NCBI RefSeq assembly: GCF_003938655.1
Contig: NZ_RJJT01000003.1
Span: forward strand, 248,001 to 312,000
DNA length: 64,000 nucleotides
Reading direction: 5' to 3'
Source: Rhizobium pisi
GTDB lineage: Bacteria; Pseudomonadota; Alphaproteobacteria; Rhizobiales; Rhizobiaceae
Positions within the stretch are counted from its first letter, which is position 1; each line of letters begins with the position of its first letter. The notes under the pieces were generated by a model. The model ran no database searches, had not been told where the DNA came from, and was given only the letters and a program-made list of their open reading frames with translations. Positions 51,470 to 60,323 of this stretch are shown here, in pieces. The translations under genes were made by a program, and so were the position numbers.

Positions 51470-51666
51470 CTTCTCCCCAGCGGGGAGAAGATGCCGGCAG
51501 GTAGATGAGGGGGTGAGCGGCAAGCCGCGAATGCGCTGAGCGTAAGCGAAGGGCAACATGAAGGGCGTGCCGTGTGGCCCCCTCATCCGACCCTTCGGGC
51601 CAGCGACCGGGGTTGAGCCACGGGTCTCAACCCGTCCTTCGGACCCCCGCTGGGGAGAAGAGGGAG
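51470..51666. repeat. Palindromic intergenic mosaic element, copy 2, with nested insert
   Basis: Related to the element at 6551-6713: same outer arms (CTTCTCCCCAGCGGGGAG... and CGCTGGGGAGAAG...) and inner sequence including CCGTGTGGCCCCCTCATCC. About 46 bases near 51602-51647 replace a part of the right arm of copy 1 and contain another inverted repeat (GGGTTGAG / CTCAACCC). Confidence 0.75.
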
Positions 51667-51691
51667 CAAGCTGGTGAGGAGCAAACCCCAA

Positions 51692-52735
51692 TCAAAAGAT
51701 CGTCGTCCAGCCTTCGTTTGCCGTCTCGCTCTTGCCATAACCGACGCGATCGGCCACCGCTCCGTCGCCGTTGCGCAGGATAATATCGCCGCCTCGGTTG
51801 GCGAGTTGTGGGCCGCCGGCTGCGGCATTGAGGGCGATGGTGCGCAGTTCGCCGGCGGCAAGGGTTCCCGATAGCGTCTGGGTCCGGCCGTTTTCGTCCT
51901 CCAGTTTCCAGCCGTCGAGCGATACTGACATGTCGGAGCGGTTGATGAGCGTCACCGTTTCGGCTTCCACGCCGCCTTCGCCGTTCACCGGGTTGATCAG
52001 TGCGGCGATGATGCGCAGCGAGGAGGCGACGACCGGCTGCGGGCGGCGCGTGCCTTCGCCGCGGCCCTGGCCGCCGCGGTTCTCGGAGACGGGATGGCCG
52101 GTCGCCGCATCGGTGTTCCAGTTCTGCGACTGGAAGCAAAGGAAGATCGCCACCCATTCGTCGGTGTCGTTGAAATGGACGAGGAGCGCGCCGTCCTGGT
52201 TCGGCGCATTGGTGGCCTTGAAGCTGCCGCCGTCGCCCTGGTTCATGTGGATATCGTGGATGCCGTTGCCGGGCTCGAAGTGGAAATATTCGTCCGGCTT
52301 ATTGTTCTCAGGTCCCCAGGCCTCGCCGAAGGCATAGAAATGCACGTCGGTATCGGCAATGCCTTCCTGGACGATCGGCTCTATGAAATCGCGAAGGTCG
52401 TTCTTCGGGCCAGAGAGCTGGAAGGGCGCGACGTTCATGTCCTCGCGCTCGATCAGGCCGCCGCGGACATAATCGATCGCGAGCTCGGGACGGTCCTTGC
52501 GGATATCAGTCAGGCCCATCGGCAGGGCTTCGAGCGCCTCGGTCAGTACCGGGTGCTTGAAGTCGACGATGTTGGCATAGAGCAGGTCGTGCGGCGATTC
52601 CTTGGAGCGGACGTTGAGCGCGATGCGATAACTAACGCCGTTCGCCTCGATGCGGATCTCGATGTGGGGATCGTTGTCGTCATCGAGGGCGAGCGCGCTC
52701 GCCGTGCCCTTCAGGACCTTGTAATTCTTCAGCAT
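51692..52735 (-). CDS. DUF2278 (YukJ-like) protein with C-terminal LTD domain
   Basis: 347-residue protein. Residues about 1-225 match the DUF2278/YukJ family (MLKNYKVLKGTA, HFYAFGEAWGPE, GIHDIHMNQGD). The C-terminal 115 residues resemble a lamin-tail (LTD) beta-sandwich (ETVTLINRSDMSVSLDGWKLEDENG...GTLAAGELRTIAL). Function is unknown; LTD domains often occur with nucleases or bind extracellular partners. GGGAGG precedes the ATG. A perfect 14-bp hairpin lies upstream. Confidence 0.82.
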   Translation of the reverse strand: MLKNYKVLKGTASALALDDDNDPHIEIRIEANGVSYRIALNVRSKESPHDLLYANIVDFKHPVLTEALEALPMGLTDIRKDRPELAIDYVRGGLIEREDMNVAPFQLSGPKNDLRDFIEPIVQEGIADTDVHFYAFGEAWGPENNKPDEYFHFEPGNGIHDIHMNQGDGGSFKATNAPNQDGALLVHFNDTDEWVAIFLCFQSQNWNTDAATGHPVSENRGGQGRGEGTRRPQPVVASSLRIIAALINPVNGEGGVEAETVTLINRSDMSVSLDGWKLEDENGRTQTLSGTLAAGELRTIALNAAAGGPQLANRGGDIILRNGDGAVADRVGYGKSETANEGWTTIF

Positions 52736-52771
52736 GGAGAACCTCCCTGGCGGTGGCGGGATCTCACGATA

Positions 52772-52816
52772 GCACGGTGAAAGTGCATCTTTTGTGACGC
52801 ATCACTTTCACCGTGC
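52772..52816. terminator. Perfect 14-bp hairpin between aldo/keto reductase and DUF2278 genes
   Basis: GCACGGTGAAAGTG (52772-52785) and CACTTTCACCGTGC (52803-52816) with a 17-base loop. It follows the minus-strand aldo/keto reductase stop by 21 bases and precedes the DUF2278 start by 36. It may be terminator or operator. Confidence 0.55.
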
Positions 52817-52837
52817 AATGCCGTAACTGCCCTTGCT

Positions 52838-53896
52838 TTATTGCTTGATATGCGGGCCGAAAAGCTCGAGGTCGGCTTCGCCAAACCGGTCGCTCGCCGT
52901 GTTCAGCTGGTGCCAATAGGGATAGATCACCGGCGGCAGGCTGACGGCGTCGAGGCGCTTGCGCTCCTCTTCCGTGAGCTTCAGCTCGGCGGCGGCGATA
53001 TTGTCGTGGAACTGGGCTTCGGTGCGGCCGCCGATGATGACCGAGGTCACCGCCTTGCGGCCGATCAGCCAGGCAAGGGCCACCTGCGCGGCCGAGACAC
53101 CGCGTTCCTCACCGATCGCGACCAGGGTCTCGACGATGTTCCAGAGGCGGTTCTCGTCGCGGATCGGCGGCTCGGTCCAGCCGGCGAACTGGCGCGTGCC
53201 TTCGGGGGCTGCCTGGTTGCGGCGGTGCTTGCCGGAAAGCAGGCCGCCGGCGAGCGGGCTCCAGACCAGCACGCCGAGGCCCTGGTCGATCGAAATCGGC
53301 AGCAGCTCGTATTCGGCGTCGCGGGCTTCCAGCGTATAGTGGATCTGCTGGCTGACGAAGCGCTGGTGCTTGTGCTCATTGGCGATGCCGAGCGCCTTCA
53401 TGATGTGCCAGCCGGAATAGTTCGAGCAGCCGACGTAACGCACCTTGCCCTGCCGGATCAGGGTGTCGAGCGCTTCCATCGTCTCTTCGAGCGGCGTCTG
53501 GCCGTCCCATTCATGCACCTGGTAGAGGTCGATGACATCGGTCTTCAGGCGCTTCAGGCTCGCCTCGCATTCGCGGATCAGGTGGTAGCGCGACAGGCCG
53601 CTGTCGTTCGGGCCTTCGCCCATGCCGAAGCGGGCCTTGGTGGCGAGAAGCACGCCTTGCGGCCGCTTGCCGGCGAGAACCTCGCCGATGATGTTTTCGG
53701 ATTCGCCGTTGGAATAGACATTGGCGGTGTCGATGAGGTTGATGCCGGCGTCGATGCACATGTCGATCATCTTCTTCGCCTGGGTGACGCCGAGATCACC
53801 CACCATCTTCGCCCAGCCGACGCCGCCGAACGTCATCGTGCCCATGGTCAAAGTCGAAATCTTCAGGCCCGAACGGCCAAGCAGACGATATTCCAT
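52838..53896 (-). CDS. Aldo/keto reductase (YghZ/voltage-channel beta subunit-like)
   Basis: NADPH-dependent oxidoreductase of 352 residues. MEYRLLGRSGLKISTLTMGTMTFGG start, INLIDTANVYSNGESE (catalytic Asp/Tyr), LATKARF (Lys), YQVHEWDGQTPLEETMEAL (His), and TSVIIGGRTEAQF at the cofactor end. GGGAGGA precedes the ATG at 53896. It ends with ELFGPHIKQ. Substrate unknown. Confidence 0.93.
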   Translation of the reverse strand: MEYRLLGRSGLKISTLTMGTMTFGGVGWAKMVGDLGVTQAKKMIDMCIDAGINLIDTANVYSNGESENIIGEVLAGKRPQGVLLATKARFGMGEGPNDSGLSRYHLIRECEASLKRLKTDVIDLYQVHEWDGQTPLEETMEALDTLIRQGKVRYVGCSNYSGWHIMKALGIANEHKHQRFVSQQIHYTLEARDAEYELLPISIDQGLGVLVWSPLAGGLLSGKHRRNQAAPEGTRQFAGWTEPPIRDENRLWNIVETLVAIGEERGVSAAQVALAWLIGRKAVTSVIIGGRTEAQFHDNIAAAELKLTEEERKRLDAVSLPPVIYPYWHQLNTASDRFGEADLELFGPHIKQ

Positions 53897-54034
53897 TGAA
53901 ATTCCTCCCTCATGGAAAATACAGGATTGACGTACCTCAGCGCGGCGAAATGGCAATGGCGGCGCGTTCACGCCTGCGTGAGGCTTAGGCAAGATTGTGG
54001 GCGCCGACATCGTCCGGCCGTCTGGCGTGCCGCG

Positions 54035-54505
54035 TCAGGTCTCTTCGCTGCCCTTCTTGTGAATGTTGTCGCGGATGGACGCAATCGTTTCCCGAATCTT
54101 ATCGACGGTCACGGCGTCGAGGCCGACGGCTTTTCCGATGCAGTCGAACACATGGGCGGCACGGCCCTTCAGGGCGTACCCCTTCGTCGTCAGGCGCAGT
54201 AGGACCTGGCGCTCATCGGCGGGATTTCGGTTGCGGGTGACGAAGCCGACATTCTCCAGCCGCTTCAGCAGCGGGGTGAGGGTGCTCGAGTCGAGAAACA
54301 GCGTCTCGCCCAGATCCTTGACCGTGCGGTCGTCACGCGCCCACAATGCGGTCATCACCAGGAATTGCGGATAGGTGAGATCCAACTCGTCGAGCAGCGG
54401 GCGGTAAAGCTGGTTAAAGGCGTGGCCTGCCGAGTAGATTGAAAAGCAAAGCATTTCATCGACCTTCGGCACGTCGGCGAGATCATCTGATGTGGCGTTT
54501 GTCAT
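54035..54505 (-). CDS. OhrR-type MarR-family repressor
   Basis: Organic-peroxide-sensing repressor candidate of 156 residues. LCFSIYSAGHAFNQLYRPLLDELDLTYPQFLVMTALW is the OhrR fingerprint, with reactive Cys20 and a second Cys122 as in two-Cys OhrR proteins. HTH: SSTLTPLLKRLENVGFVTRNRNPADERQV. It is divergent from a secreted alpha/beta hydrolase rather than from ohr itself. Three related boxes occupy the gap. Confidence 0.9.
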   Translation of the reverse strand: MTNATSDDLADVPKVDEMLCFSIYSAGHAFNQLYRPLLDELDLTYPQFLVMTALWARDDRTVKDLGETLFLDSSTLTPLLKRLENVGFVTRNRNPADERQVLLRLTTKGYALKGRAAHVFDCIGKAVGLDAVTVDKIRETIASIRDNIHKKGSEET

Positions 54506-54532
54506 CACATTCTCCTCAGGCTTCAATATAAT

Positions 54533-54613
54533 TTGTGCGCGATCTATTTGCAAGCTATTGACGTCTCGGCGGAAGCGACCTATTTAGATCGCGTACAAGT
54601 AAATCGCTTACAA
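54533..54613. promoter_or_regulatory. Three-box array between OhrR-like gene and hydrolase
   Basis: TTGTGCGCGATCTA (54533-54546) is an inverted copy of TAGATCGCGTACAA (54585-54598; 13 of 14), and TAAATCGCTTACAA (54600-54613; 12 of 14) is a direct repeat of the latter 15 bases on. Boxes with this shape are typical of OhrR/MarR control. Confidence 0.6.
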
Positions 54614-54732
54614 ATTAAATGTTGGGAATGCGAGTGAACCGCCTGCCGCGTCAAGAGATGCGGAAACAAGTGATCCTCCTCTGCCTGCTTCACCATGCCT
54701 AGTGAAACTCAACCGACGAAAGGAAATGACCA

Positions 54733-55500
54733 ATGTTCAAGTTTGCTGCTGTCGTCGCCCTGGCGGGCGCGCTTCTTTCCGGTACCGCCGTTGCCGAGCC
54801 GGCCAAGCCGACCATCGTCCTCGTTCATGGCGCCTTTGCCGATTCATCCAGCTGGAACGGCGTCGTCGAAATCCTGCGCAAGGACGGGTTCCCGGTCGTG
54901 GCTGCCGCCAATCCGCTGCGCAGCGTTTCCAATGACGCCGCCTATGTTTCTGACGTGGTCAGCAGCATTGCCGGCCCGGTCGTTCTCGTCGGCCATTCCT
55001 ATGGCGGGCAGGTGATCTCGACCGCCGCAAACGGCCATGACAACGTCAAGTCGCTGGTCTATGTCGCGGCCTTCGCGCCTGATGCAGGGGAATCGGTTGC
55101 CGATCTCGCCGGCAAGTTTCCCGGCGGCACACTCGGCGCAGCGCTTGCACCCCCGGTGAAGCTCAGCGCAGGCGGCGTCGATCTCTATATCGATCAGGCG
55201 AAGTTCCATGACCAATTCGCCAGCGACGTGCCGGCTGAACAGGCTGCCCTGATGGCGGCGGCTCAGCGGCCGGTCACCGAGGCAGCCCTTACCGAAAAGT
55301 CGGGCGAGCCCGCCTGGAAGAAGCTGCCGTCGTGGTTCGTCTACGGCACCGGCGACAAGAACATCCCGGCCGCAGCTCTCAGCTTCATGGCCGAGCGGGC
55401 AGGCTCGAAGGGGACCGTCGTGGTCGAGGGCGCTTCCCACGTCGTAATGGTTTCGCAGCCGCAGAAGGTGGCAGACCTTATTGAAAAGGCCGCGAAATAA
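54733..55500 (+). CDS. Secreted alpha/beta hydrolase
   Basis: Exported hydrolase of 255 residues. Signal peptide MFKFAAVVALAGALLSGTAVA; oxyanion region VLVHGAFADSSSW; nucleophile Ser89 in LVGHSYGGQVIS; likely acid in YGTGDKNIP and His in EGASHVVMV. It resembles the esterase/haloalkane-like group annotated as alpha/beta hydrolase in soil proteobacteria. GGAAATGACCA precedes the ATG. It is divergent from the OhrR-like gene, so it may be peroxide- or lipid-stress-induced. Confidence 0.88.
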   Translation: MFKFAAVVALAGALLSGTAVAEPAKPTIVLVHGAFADSSSWNGVVEILRKDGFPVVAAANPLRSVSNDAAYVSDVVSSIAGPVVLVGHSYGGQVISTAANGHDNVKSLVYVAAFAPDAGESVADLAGKFPGGTLGAALAPPVKLSAGGVDLYIDQAKFHDQFASDVPAEQAALMAAAQRPVTEAALTEKSGEPAWKKLPSWFVYGTGDKNIPAAALSFMAERAGSKGTVVVEGASHVVMVSQPQKVADLIEKAAK

Positions 55501-55510
55501 CGTTCGACCA

Positions 55511-55538
55511 GGATCACGGCGCGCAAGCGCCGTGATCC
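55511..55538. terminator. Bidirectional terminator hairpin
   Basis: GGATCACGGCGC / GCGCCGTGATCC, perfect 12-bp stem with GCAA tetraloop between convergent hydrolase and CASTOR/POLLUX-related genes. Confidence 0.75.
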
Positions 55539-55541
55539 CAT

Positions 55542-57440
55542 CTATTGCCGCGCTAGGATGATCAGCCGGTCGGCTTCGGCGAAGGCCAGGAGATCCGATT
55601 TGACGGGATTGACGACGACGCCGGCGAGATTGCGGGCGTCGGCATCGCCCGGCCGCTGGCGGCGATAGCCGATGGCGACTTCGCCGCGGCGCAGCGCCGC
55701 CAGGCAGATCGTATAGAAGGTCACCGGCCTGTCGATGGACACATAGTCCGTGACCGGGCGCATGTAGATCTCGGAACCGTCCTCATCGAGCAATTCGTCG
55801 AAGATCGCCGCCATCTGGGCGTTTTCGGAGGCCTGCGCCAGCATCAGGCTGACGAGCTTGTTGCTGACGACGAAATCGTCGGCACGGGTGACGGCAGCAA
55901 GTTCGCGGTTGCGCACGTCGATCATCTCGCTGACGATGCCGATGTGGCGGCCGTTGGTCTCGGCGATCCGGCGCAGCTGCAAAAGCGTGACGAGCGTGCG
56001 CGTATCGGCCGGCTGCGGGCCCATGTGGTCGGAGTAGCCGAGCACCAGCACGTGGTCGTAGGCCGGAACGCCGAGGCCGTCGAGTTCGGCGCGGCTGCTG
56101 GTATCGGTGACGCGGCAGGTGACTTTCATGTTGTCGCCGGCAAGCTTCAGGCCGCGGACTTCTTCCTCGATGCCAGGCGTATCGGCGGCGACGGTAAGCT
56201 CGGAGCCCGCGGCGACATAACGCGACAGCTCGTGGGCGATGATCGGGCCGCGGCGGTTCCAACCGAGCATCAGCGTGCGTTCGGCCTTCGCCTCCCGTGC
56301 CACCGGGGCGACGATCGCCTCCTTGTCGACGCGCATCTCGACCGCGCCGCTTTTGATCGCCGCATCGTCCTCGGCGATGATGATGGCGCGCTCGCCGGGC
56401 TGGAAGATGCGGTTTGCCGGCGGGTTGAGATAGACTTCGCCCTCGGTGTCGCAGAAGCCGATCAGCGTCGAGGTCTCGTACATCATCACGGCGGCGCCGA
56501 AGCTTTTGCCGGAGAGTTCGGGCTGGTCGAGCGTATAGATCTCGCAGCCGTCGAAATCGAGCAGCTCGGAATAGACGCCTGACAGTCCCGACTGGCGGCT
56601 CGAATGGGCGACGATGCGGGAGATCAGGTCGTCGGCCAGGACCAGCTGCAGCTCCTTGCCGCCAACGATGCGTGCTACCTCAGCGTTTTTCGCATCGCGG
56701 ATCTCGGCGGCGATCTGGTAGGGCTGCGCGCGCCGGCCCGGATCGTTGACGAGGGCGAGCACCGTCTTGATGACCTCGGAGTCGGCATGGCCGCCTTCCG
56801 GCGACAGCACGATGATCGAGCGGGAGGTCTGCGGATTGACGATGTTGATGTCGTAGAGATCCGTGGGATCACCGCTGCGGCAGATGATGCGGGTGTTTTT
56901 GAAGTCGCCGATCTTGTCGGCAAGCTCGTCCTCCATCTCCACCTTGTCCTTGGCGGCCATGATGACGATGCGCGGGCGGCGCCGGCTGGCATTGGCGATG
57001 ACAAGCTCGGAGATGACGTCGAAGATCGAGGGCGACCAGTTGAAGATGATCGTGTGATCGTTTTCGAGCACCTGCGAACGGCCCTTGCGCAGGTCGTCGA
57101 GCTTTTCTTCGAGACCCGAGCTCAGCACGCCGATGAGGGCGGAGAAGACGAAGATGCCCGATATGGTGACGACGAGCGAGACGCTGCGGAAGGGCCAGCC
57201 GAGATCGCCGCCCATTGTGCCGGCATCCATGGTGCGCATCAGCGATTCCCATGCGCCCTCGACGAAGCTCATATGCTCGCTGCCGTCGGGCGCAATGCCC
57301 GTCAGCGCCAGTACCAGCCCGGCGGCGATGATGACGACCAGCGATATCACCGCCAGCCAGCCGATCAGCGCGATCGGGCCGGCCGCCATGCTCTTGTCGA
57401 ACTGGTAGCGCAGGCGCGCACGCCAGGGTGTTCTTTTCAT
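55542..57440 (-). CDS. CASTOR/POLLUX-related ion channel
   Basis: Predicted cation channel of 632 residues. Two membrane helices (about residues 20-45 and 85-105) flank a pore-loop region (FVEGAWESLMRTMDAGTMGGDLGW); LEEKLDDLRKGRSQVLENDHTIIFNWS matches the junction of CASTOR/POLLUX (compare SEKVDSLRKGKSxVIExxHTLILGWS). Two RCK-like Rossmann domains follow (IFNWSPSIFDVISELVIAN and LMLGWNRRGPIIAHELSRY). Plant CASTOR and POLLUX act in Nod-factor calcium spiking. Start at 57440, 24 codons below an upstream ATG. Confidence 0.88.
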   Translation of the reverse strand: MKRTPWRARLRYQFDKSMAAGPIALIGWLAVISLVVIIAAGLVLALTGIAPDGSEHMSFVEGAWESLMRTMDAGTMGGDLGWPFRSVSLVVTISGIFVFSALIGVLSSGLEEKLDDLRKGRSQVLENDHTIIFNWSPSIFDVISELVIANASRRRPRIVIMAAKDKVEMEDELADKIGDFKNTRIICRSGDPTDLYDINIVNPQTSRSIIVLSPEGGHADSEVIKTVLALVNDPGRRAQPYQIAAEIRDAKNAEVARIVGGKELQLVLADDLISRIVAHSSRQSGLSGVYSELLDFDGCEIYTLDQPELSGKSFGAAVMMYETSTLIGFCDTEGEVYLNPPANRIFQPGERAIIIAEDDAAIKSGAVEMRVDKEAIVAPVAREAKAERTLMLGWNRRGPIIAHELSRYVAAGSELTVAADTPGIEEEVRGLKLAGDNMKVTCRVTDTSSRAELDGLGVPAYDHVLVLGYSDHMGPQPADTRTLVTLLQLRRIAETNGRHIGIVSEMIDVRNRELAAVTRADDFVVSNKLVSLMLAQASENAQMAAIFDELLDEDGSEIYMRPVTDYVSIDRPVTFYTICLAALRRGEVAIGYRRQRPGDADARNLAGVVVNPVKSDLLAFAEADRLIILARQ

Positions 57441-57643
57441 TCCGCCGTCCCCTCGAATCGGCCCGGACGGGCCGCATTCACAGGCGATTCCAGAAATCGG
57501 GAGGGCGATCAACTGTATTGTCGGCGGGGCGAGCGAACTCGGCGGGAAGGTTGTGGGAATGGCGTCTGGCGGCTGCGGCGTGCTGTCACATGTCTGTCAA
57601 CGGCCCCTAATATGGGAGGGGTAACGAAATCGAGGATCTTCCC

Positions 57644-58621
57644 ATGAAAACGATCGTTTCCGCCGCTGCGCTTCTCGCCGCGAGCCTCTTCGCCATTCCA
57701 GCGTCCGCCGCAAACCTGGTTCTCTACACCAGCCAGCCGAATGAAGACGCGCAGGCGACGGTCGACGGCTTCATGGCCGCCAATCCCGATATCAAGGTCG
57801 ACTGGGTCCGCGACGGCACGCCGAAGATCATCGCCAAGCTGCAGGCCGAGATCCAGGCCGGCAATCCGGTCGCCGACATTCTCCTGATCGCCGACATGGT
57901 GACGCTGGAGCGCCTCAAGGAGGATGGCAAGCTTCTCGCCTACAAGTCGCCGGAAGCAGCCCATTACGACGCCGCTCTCTATGATGCCGACGGTTACTAC
58001 TACTCCACCAAGCTGATCACGACAGGCATCATGTACAACACCTCTGCGGCGATGAAGCCGACGAGCTGGAAAGACCTGACGAAGCCGGAGGCCAAGGGCC
58101 TCGTCACCATGCCGAGCCCGCTTGCCTCGGGCGCGGCGCTGATCCACGCCCAGACGCTCGCTGCCGTTCCCGGCCTCGGCTGGGATTTCTACAAGTCGCT
58201 TGCGCAAAACGGCGCGATCGCGGCCGGTGGCAACGGCGCCGTGCTGAAGTCGGTCGCCTCGGGCGAAAAGGCCTATGGCATGGTCGTCGATTACCTGCCG
58301 ATCCGCGAGAAGGCCAAGGGCGCTCCCGTCGAGTTCGTCTTCCCGAGCGAAGGCGTTTCGGCCGTCACCGAGCCGGTCGGCATCCTGGCCAGCACCAAGA
58401 ACGCAGATGCCGCCAAGAAGTTGGTCGATTACGTGCTCTCCGAAAAGGGCCAGGAAGGCTTCCTGAAGCTCGGCTACATCCCGGCCCGCAACGGCATGAA
58501 GCTGCCGGAAGGTTTTCCGGCGCGCGACGCCATCAAGGTCCTGCCGATCAAGGCGGCTGAAGCATTGAAGAATACCGACCAGGATCTGAAGACCTTCTCG
58601 GGCATCTACGGCTCGAACTGA
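57644..58621 (+). CDS. ABC transporter periplasmic binding protein (iron/phosphonate type)
   Basis: Exported solute-binding protein of 325 residues: signal peptide MKTIVSAAALLAASLFAIPASA, then type II binding fold (LVLYTSQPNEDAQATVDGFMAANPDIKVDWVRDGT). It belongs to the Fe3+/AfuA, thiamine or 2-aminoethylphosphonate group. Tyr cluster DADGYYYSTKL might hold iron, but ligand is not certain. GAGG precedes the ATG. First gene of the importer operon. Confidence 0.9.
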   Translation: MKTIVSAAALLAASLFAIPASAANLVLYTSQPNEDAQATVDGFMAANPDIKVDWVRDGTPKIIAKLQAEIQAGNPVADILLIADMVTLERLKEDGKLLAYKSPEAAHYDAALYDADGYYYSTKLITTGIMYNTSAAMKPTSWKDLTKPEAKGLVTMPSPLASGAALIHAQTLAAVPGLGWDFYKSLAQNGAIAAGGNGAVLKSVASGEKAYGMVVDYLPIREKAKGAPVEFVFPSEGVSAVTEPVGILASTKNADAAKKLVDYVLSEKGQEGFLKLGYIPARNGMKLPEGFPARDAIKVLPIKAAEALKNTDQDLKTFSGIYGSN

Positions 58622-58628
58622 TCCTTCC

Positions 58629-60323
58629 ATGCAAGGATATGTCAGAACAGGAAACAGCCAGCCCGCCTGGCTGTTTCCTTTTATCGTCACCACAGTCCTG
58701 ATCCTCAGCGTGCTGCCGCTCGCCCGCCTTGCCATGGTCGGGATCGCGGCTTTCGCCAGTGGCGGCGTGATCGATGTGTTGAGTGAGCCGTCGCTCTGGT
58801 CGGCGACCTATTACACTGTCGTCACCGCGGTTCTCGGCACCGTCATCTCGCTCGTCATCGGCTGCCTCTTCGCCTTCCTGCTGACGCTGACCGATATTCG
58901 CGGCAAGGGGGCGCTCAGCTTCTTCTTCGTGCTGCCGATGATGATCCCGCCGCAGGTGACGGCGCTTGCCTGGGTGCAGATGTCGGGTCCATCAAGTCCG
59001 CTGCTGAAGGCGCTCTCCATCGCCCCGCCGCTCGGTTCGCCGCAGCCGCTCTATTCCGTCGGCGGCATCGCGCTGCTCTATGGCGTGCAGCATGCGCCGC
59101 TGGTCTATCTGGCGCTCAGGGCAGGGCTGATGACGCTGCCGCGCGACGGCGTCGAGGCGGCGCGGCTTTCCGGTGCCTCCAGCCTGCGGGTGTTCCGCGA
59201 CATCATCCTGCCTTTGTCGCTGCCCGGCATCATCGCGGGAGCGGCGATCTCCTTCGTCTCCTGCACCGGCAATTTCGGCATTCCGGCCATTCTCGGCATT
59301 CCGGCTTCGATCTTCACGCTGCCGACGTTGATCTTCACCAAATTCTCAGCCTTCACCAGCCGCACCTTCGGCGATGTCGCCGTGCTCTCGGCGATCATTG
59401 CGATGATCTCGGTCGCGGGGCTGATGATCCAGGACCGGGCGCTGCGCGGCCGCGATTACCGCGTCATCGGCCTGTCGGGCGCGGGTGCTGCCTTCGAACT
59501 CGGCGCCTGGCGCCTGCTGTTCACGCCGCTGCTCTGGGCGATCCTGTTCCTCATGCTGGCCGCACCCTTCCTGGCGCTCGTCGCCGGTGCGCTGGTGCCG
59601 GCCTATGGCGTGCCGCTCACCTTCAAGACCATGTCGCTGCATGCCTTTCAGGAAATCCTGTTCCGGCAGGCGGTGACGCGCACGGCTTTCGTCAATTCAC
59701 TGTCGCTCGCCGGCGCAACGGCACTTGGTCTCCTCGTGCTGACGGTGCTTGAGGCCTATGTCCTGACGCGGCGCAGGGATGCGGCTTCCCGCATTGTCGC
59801 CAGCCTGATCGAGATACCCTATTCGCTGCCGGGCATCGTCATGGCGGTGTCCTTCATCCTGGTCTTCGCAGCCCCCATTCCGGTCCTCGATATCTCGCTC
59901 TACGGCACGATCTGGATCATCCTGATCGCCTATTTCTCCTCCTTTTTCGCCGTCAGCCTGAAACCCGTCGTCAGCGCCTGTCATCAGCTCGATCCGGCGC
60001 TGGAAGAGGCCGCGCGGCTTTCCGGCGCCGGCTTCTTCCGTAGGCTTTTCGATATCATCGTGCCGCTGATTGCGCCGGCCGCCGGCGCTTCCGTCATCCT
60101 CGTCTTCCTGATCGCCTGCAACGAGCTGACGATCTCGGCGCTGCTCTGGTCGGCCGGCACACAGACGCTCGGCGTCGCCATCTACAATCTCGACGACAGC
60201 GGCAGTTCCGACCTTGCCTCGGCGCTCTCGGTGCTCGTCGTCCTCATGGTCGTCGTCATGATGCTGCTGCTCGAACTCCTGGCAAAACGCCTGCCGAAAG
60301 GAGTGGTCCCGTGGCGCAACTGA
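58629..60323 (+). CDS. ABC transporter fused double permease
   Basis: Inner-membrane permease of 564 residues with about 12 helices, made of two fused halves as in FbpB/AfuB. Each half has an EAA loop: VEAARLSGASSLRVFRDIILPLSLPGI and EEAARLSGAGFFRRLFDIIVPL. It lies 8 bases after the binding-protein gene and overlaps the ATPase gene by 13 bases. A palindrome-rich stretch (GGAAACAGCCAGC...GCTGGCTGTTTCC at about 58650-58680) is in its start. Confidence 0.92.
   Translation: MQGYVRTGNSQPAWLFPFIVTTVLILSVLPLARLAMVGIAAFASGGVIDVLSEPSLWSATYYTVVTAVLGTVISLVIGCLFAFLLTLTDIRGKGALSFFFVLPMMIPPQVTALAWVQMSGPSSPLLKALSIAPPLGSPQPLYSVGGIALLYGVQHAPLVYLALRAGLMTLPRDGVEAARLSGASSLRVFRDIILPLSLPGIIAGAAISFVSCTGNFGIPAILGIPASIFTLPTLIFTKFSAFTSRTFGDVAVLSAIIAMISVAGLMIQDRALRGRDYRVIGLSGAGAAFELGAWRLLFTPLLWAILFLMLAAPFLALVAGALVPAYGVPLTFKTMSLHAFQEILFRQAVTRTAFVNSLSLAGATALGLLVLTVLEAYVLTRRRDAASRIVASLIEIPYSLPGIVMAVSFILVFAAPIPVLDISLYGTIWIILIAYFSSFFAVSLKPVVSACHQLDPALEEAARLSGAGFFRRLFDIIVPLIAPAAGASVILVFLIACNELTISALLWSAGTQTLGVAIYNLDDSGSSDLASALSVLVVLMVVVMMLLLELLAKRLPKGVVPWRN

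Noticed and set aside
57509..58735. 408-codon minus-strand frame
   Set aside because: Antisense to the periplasmic binding protein gene, which has a signal peptide, ribosome site and operon context.
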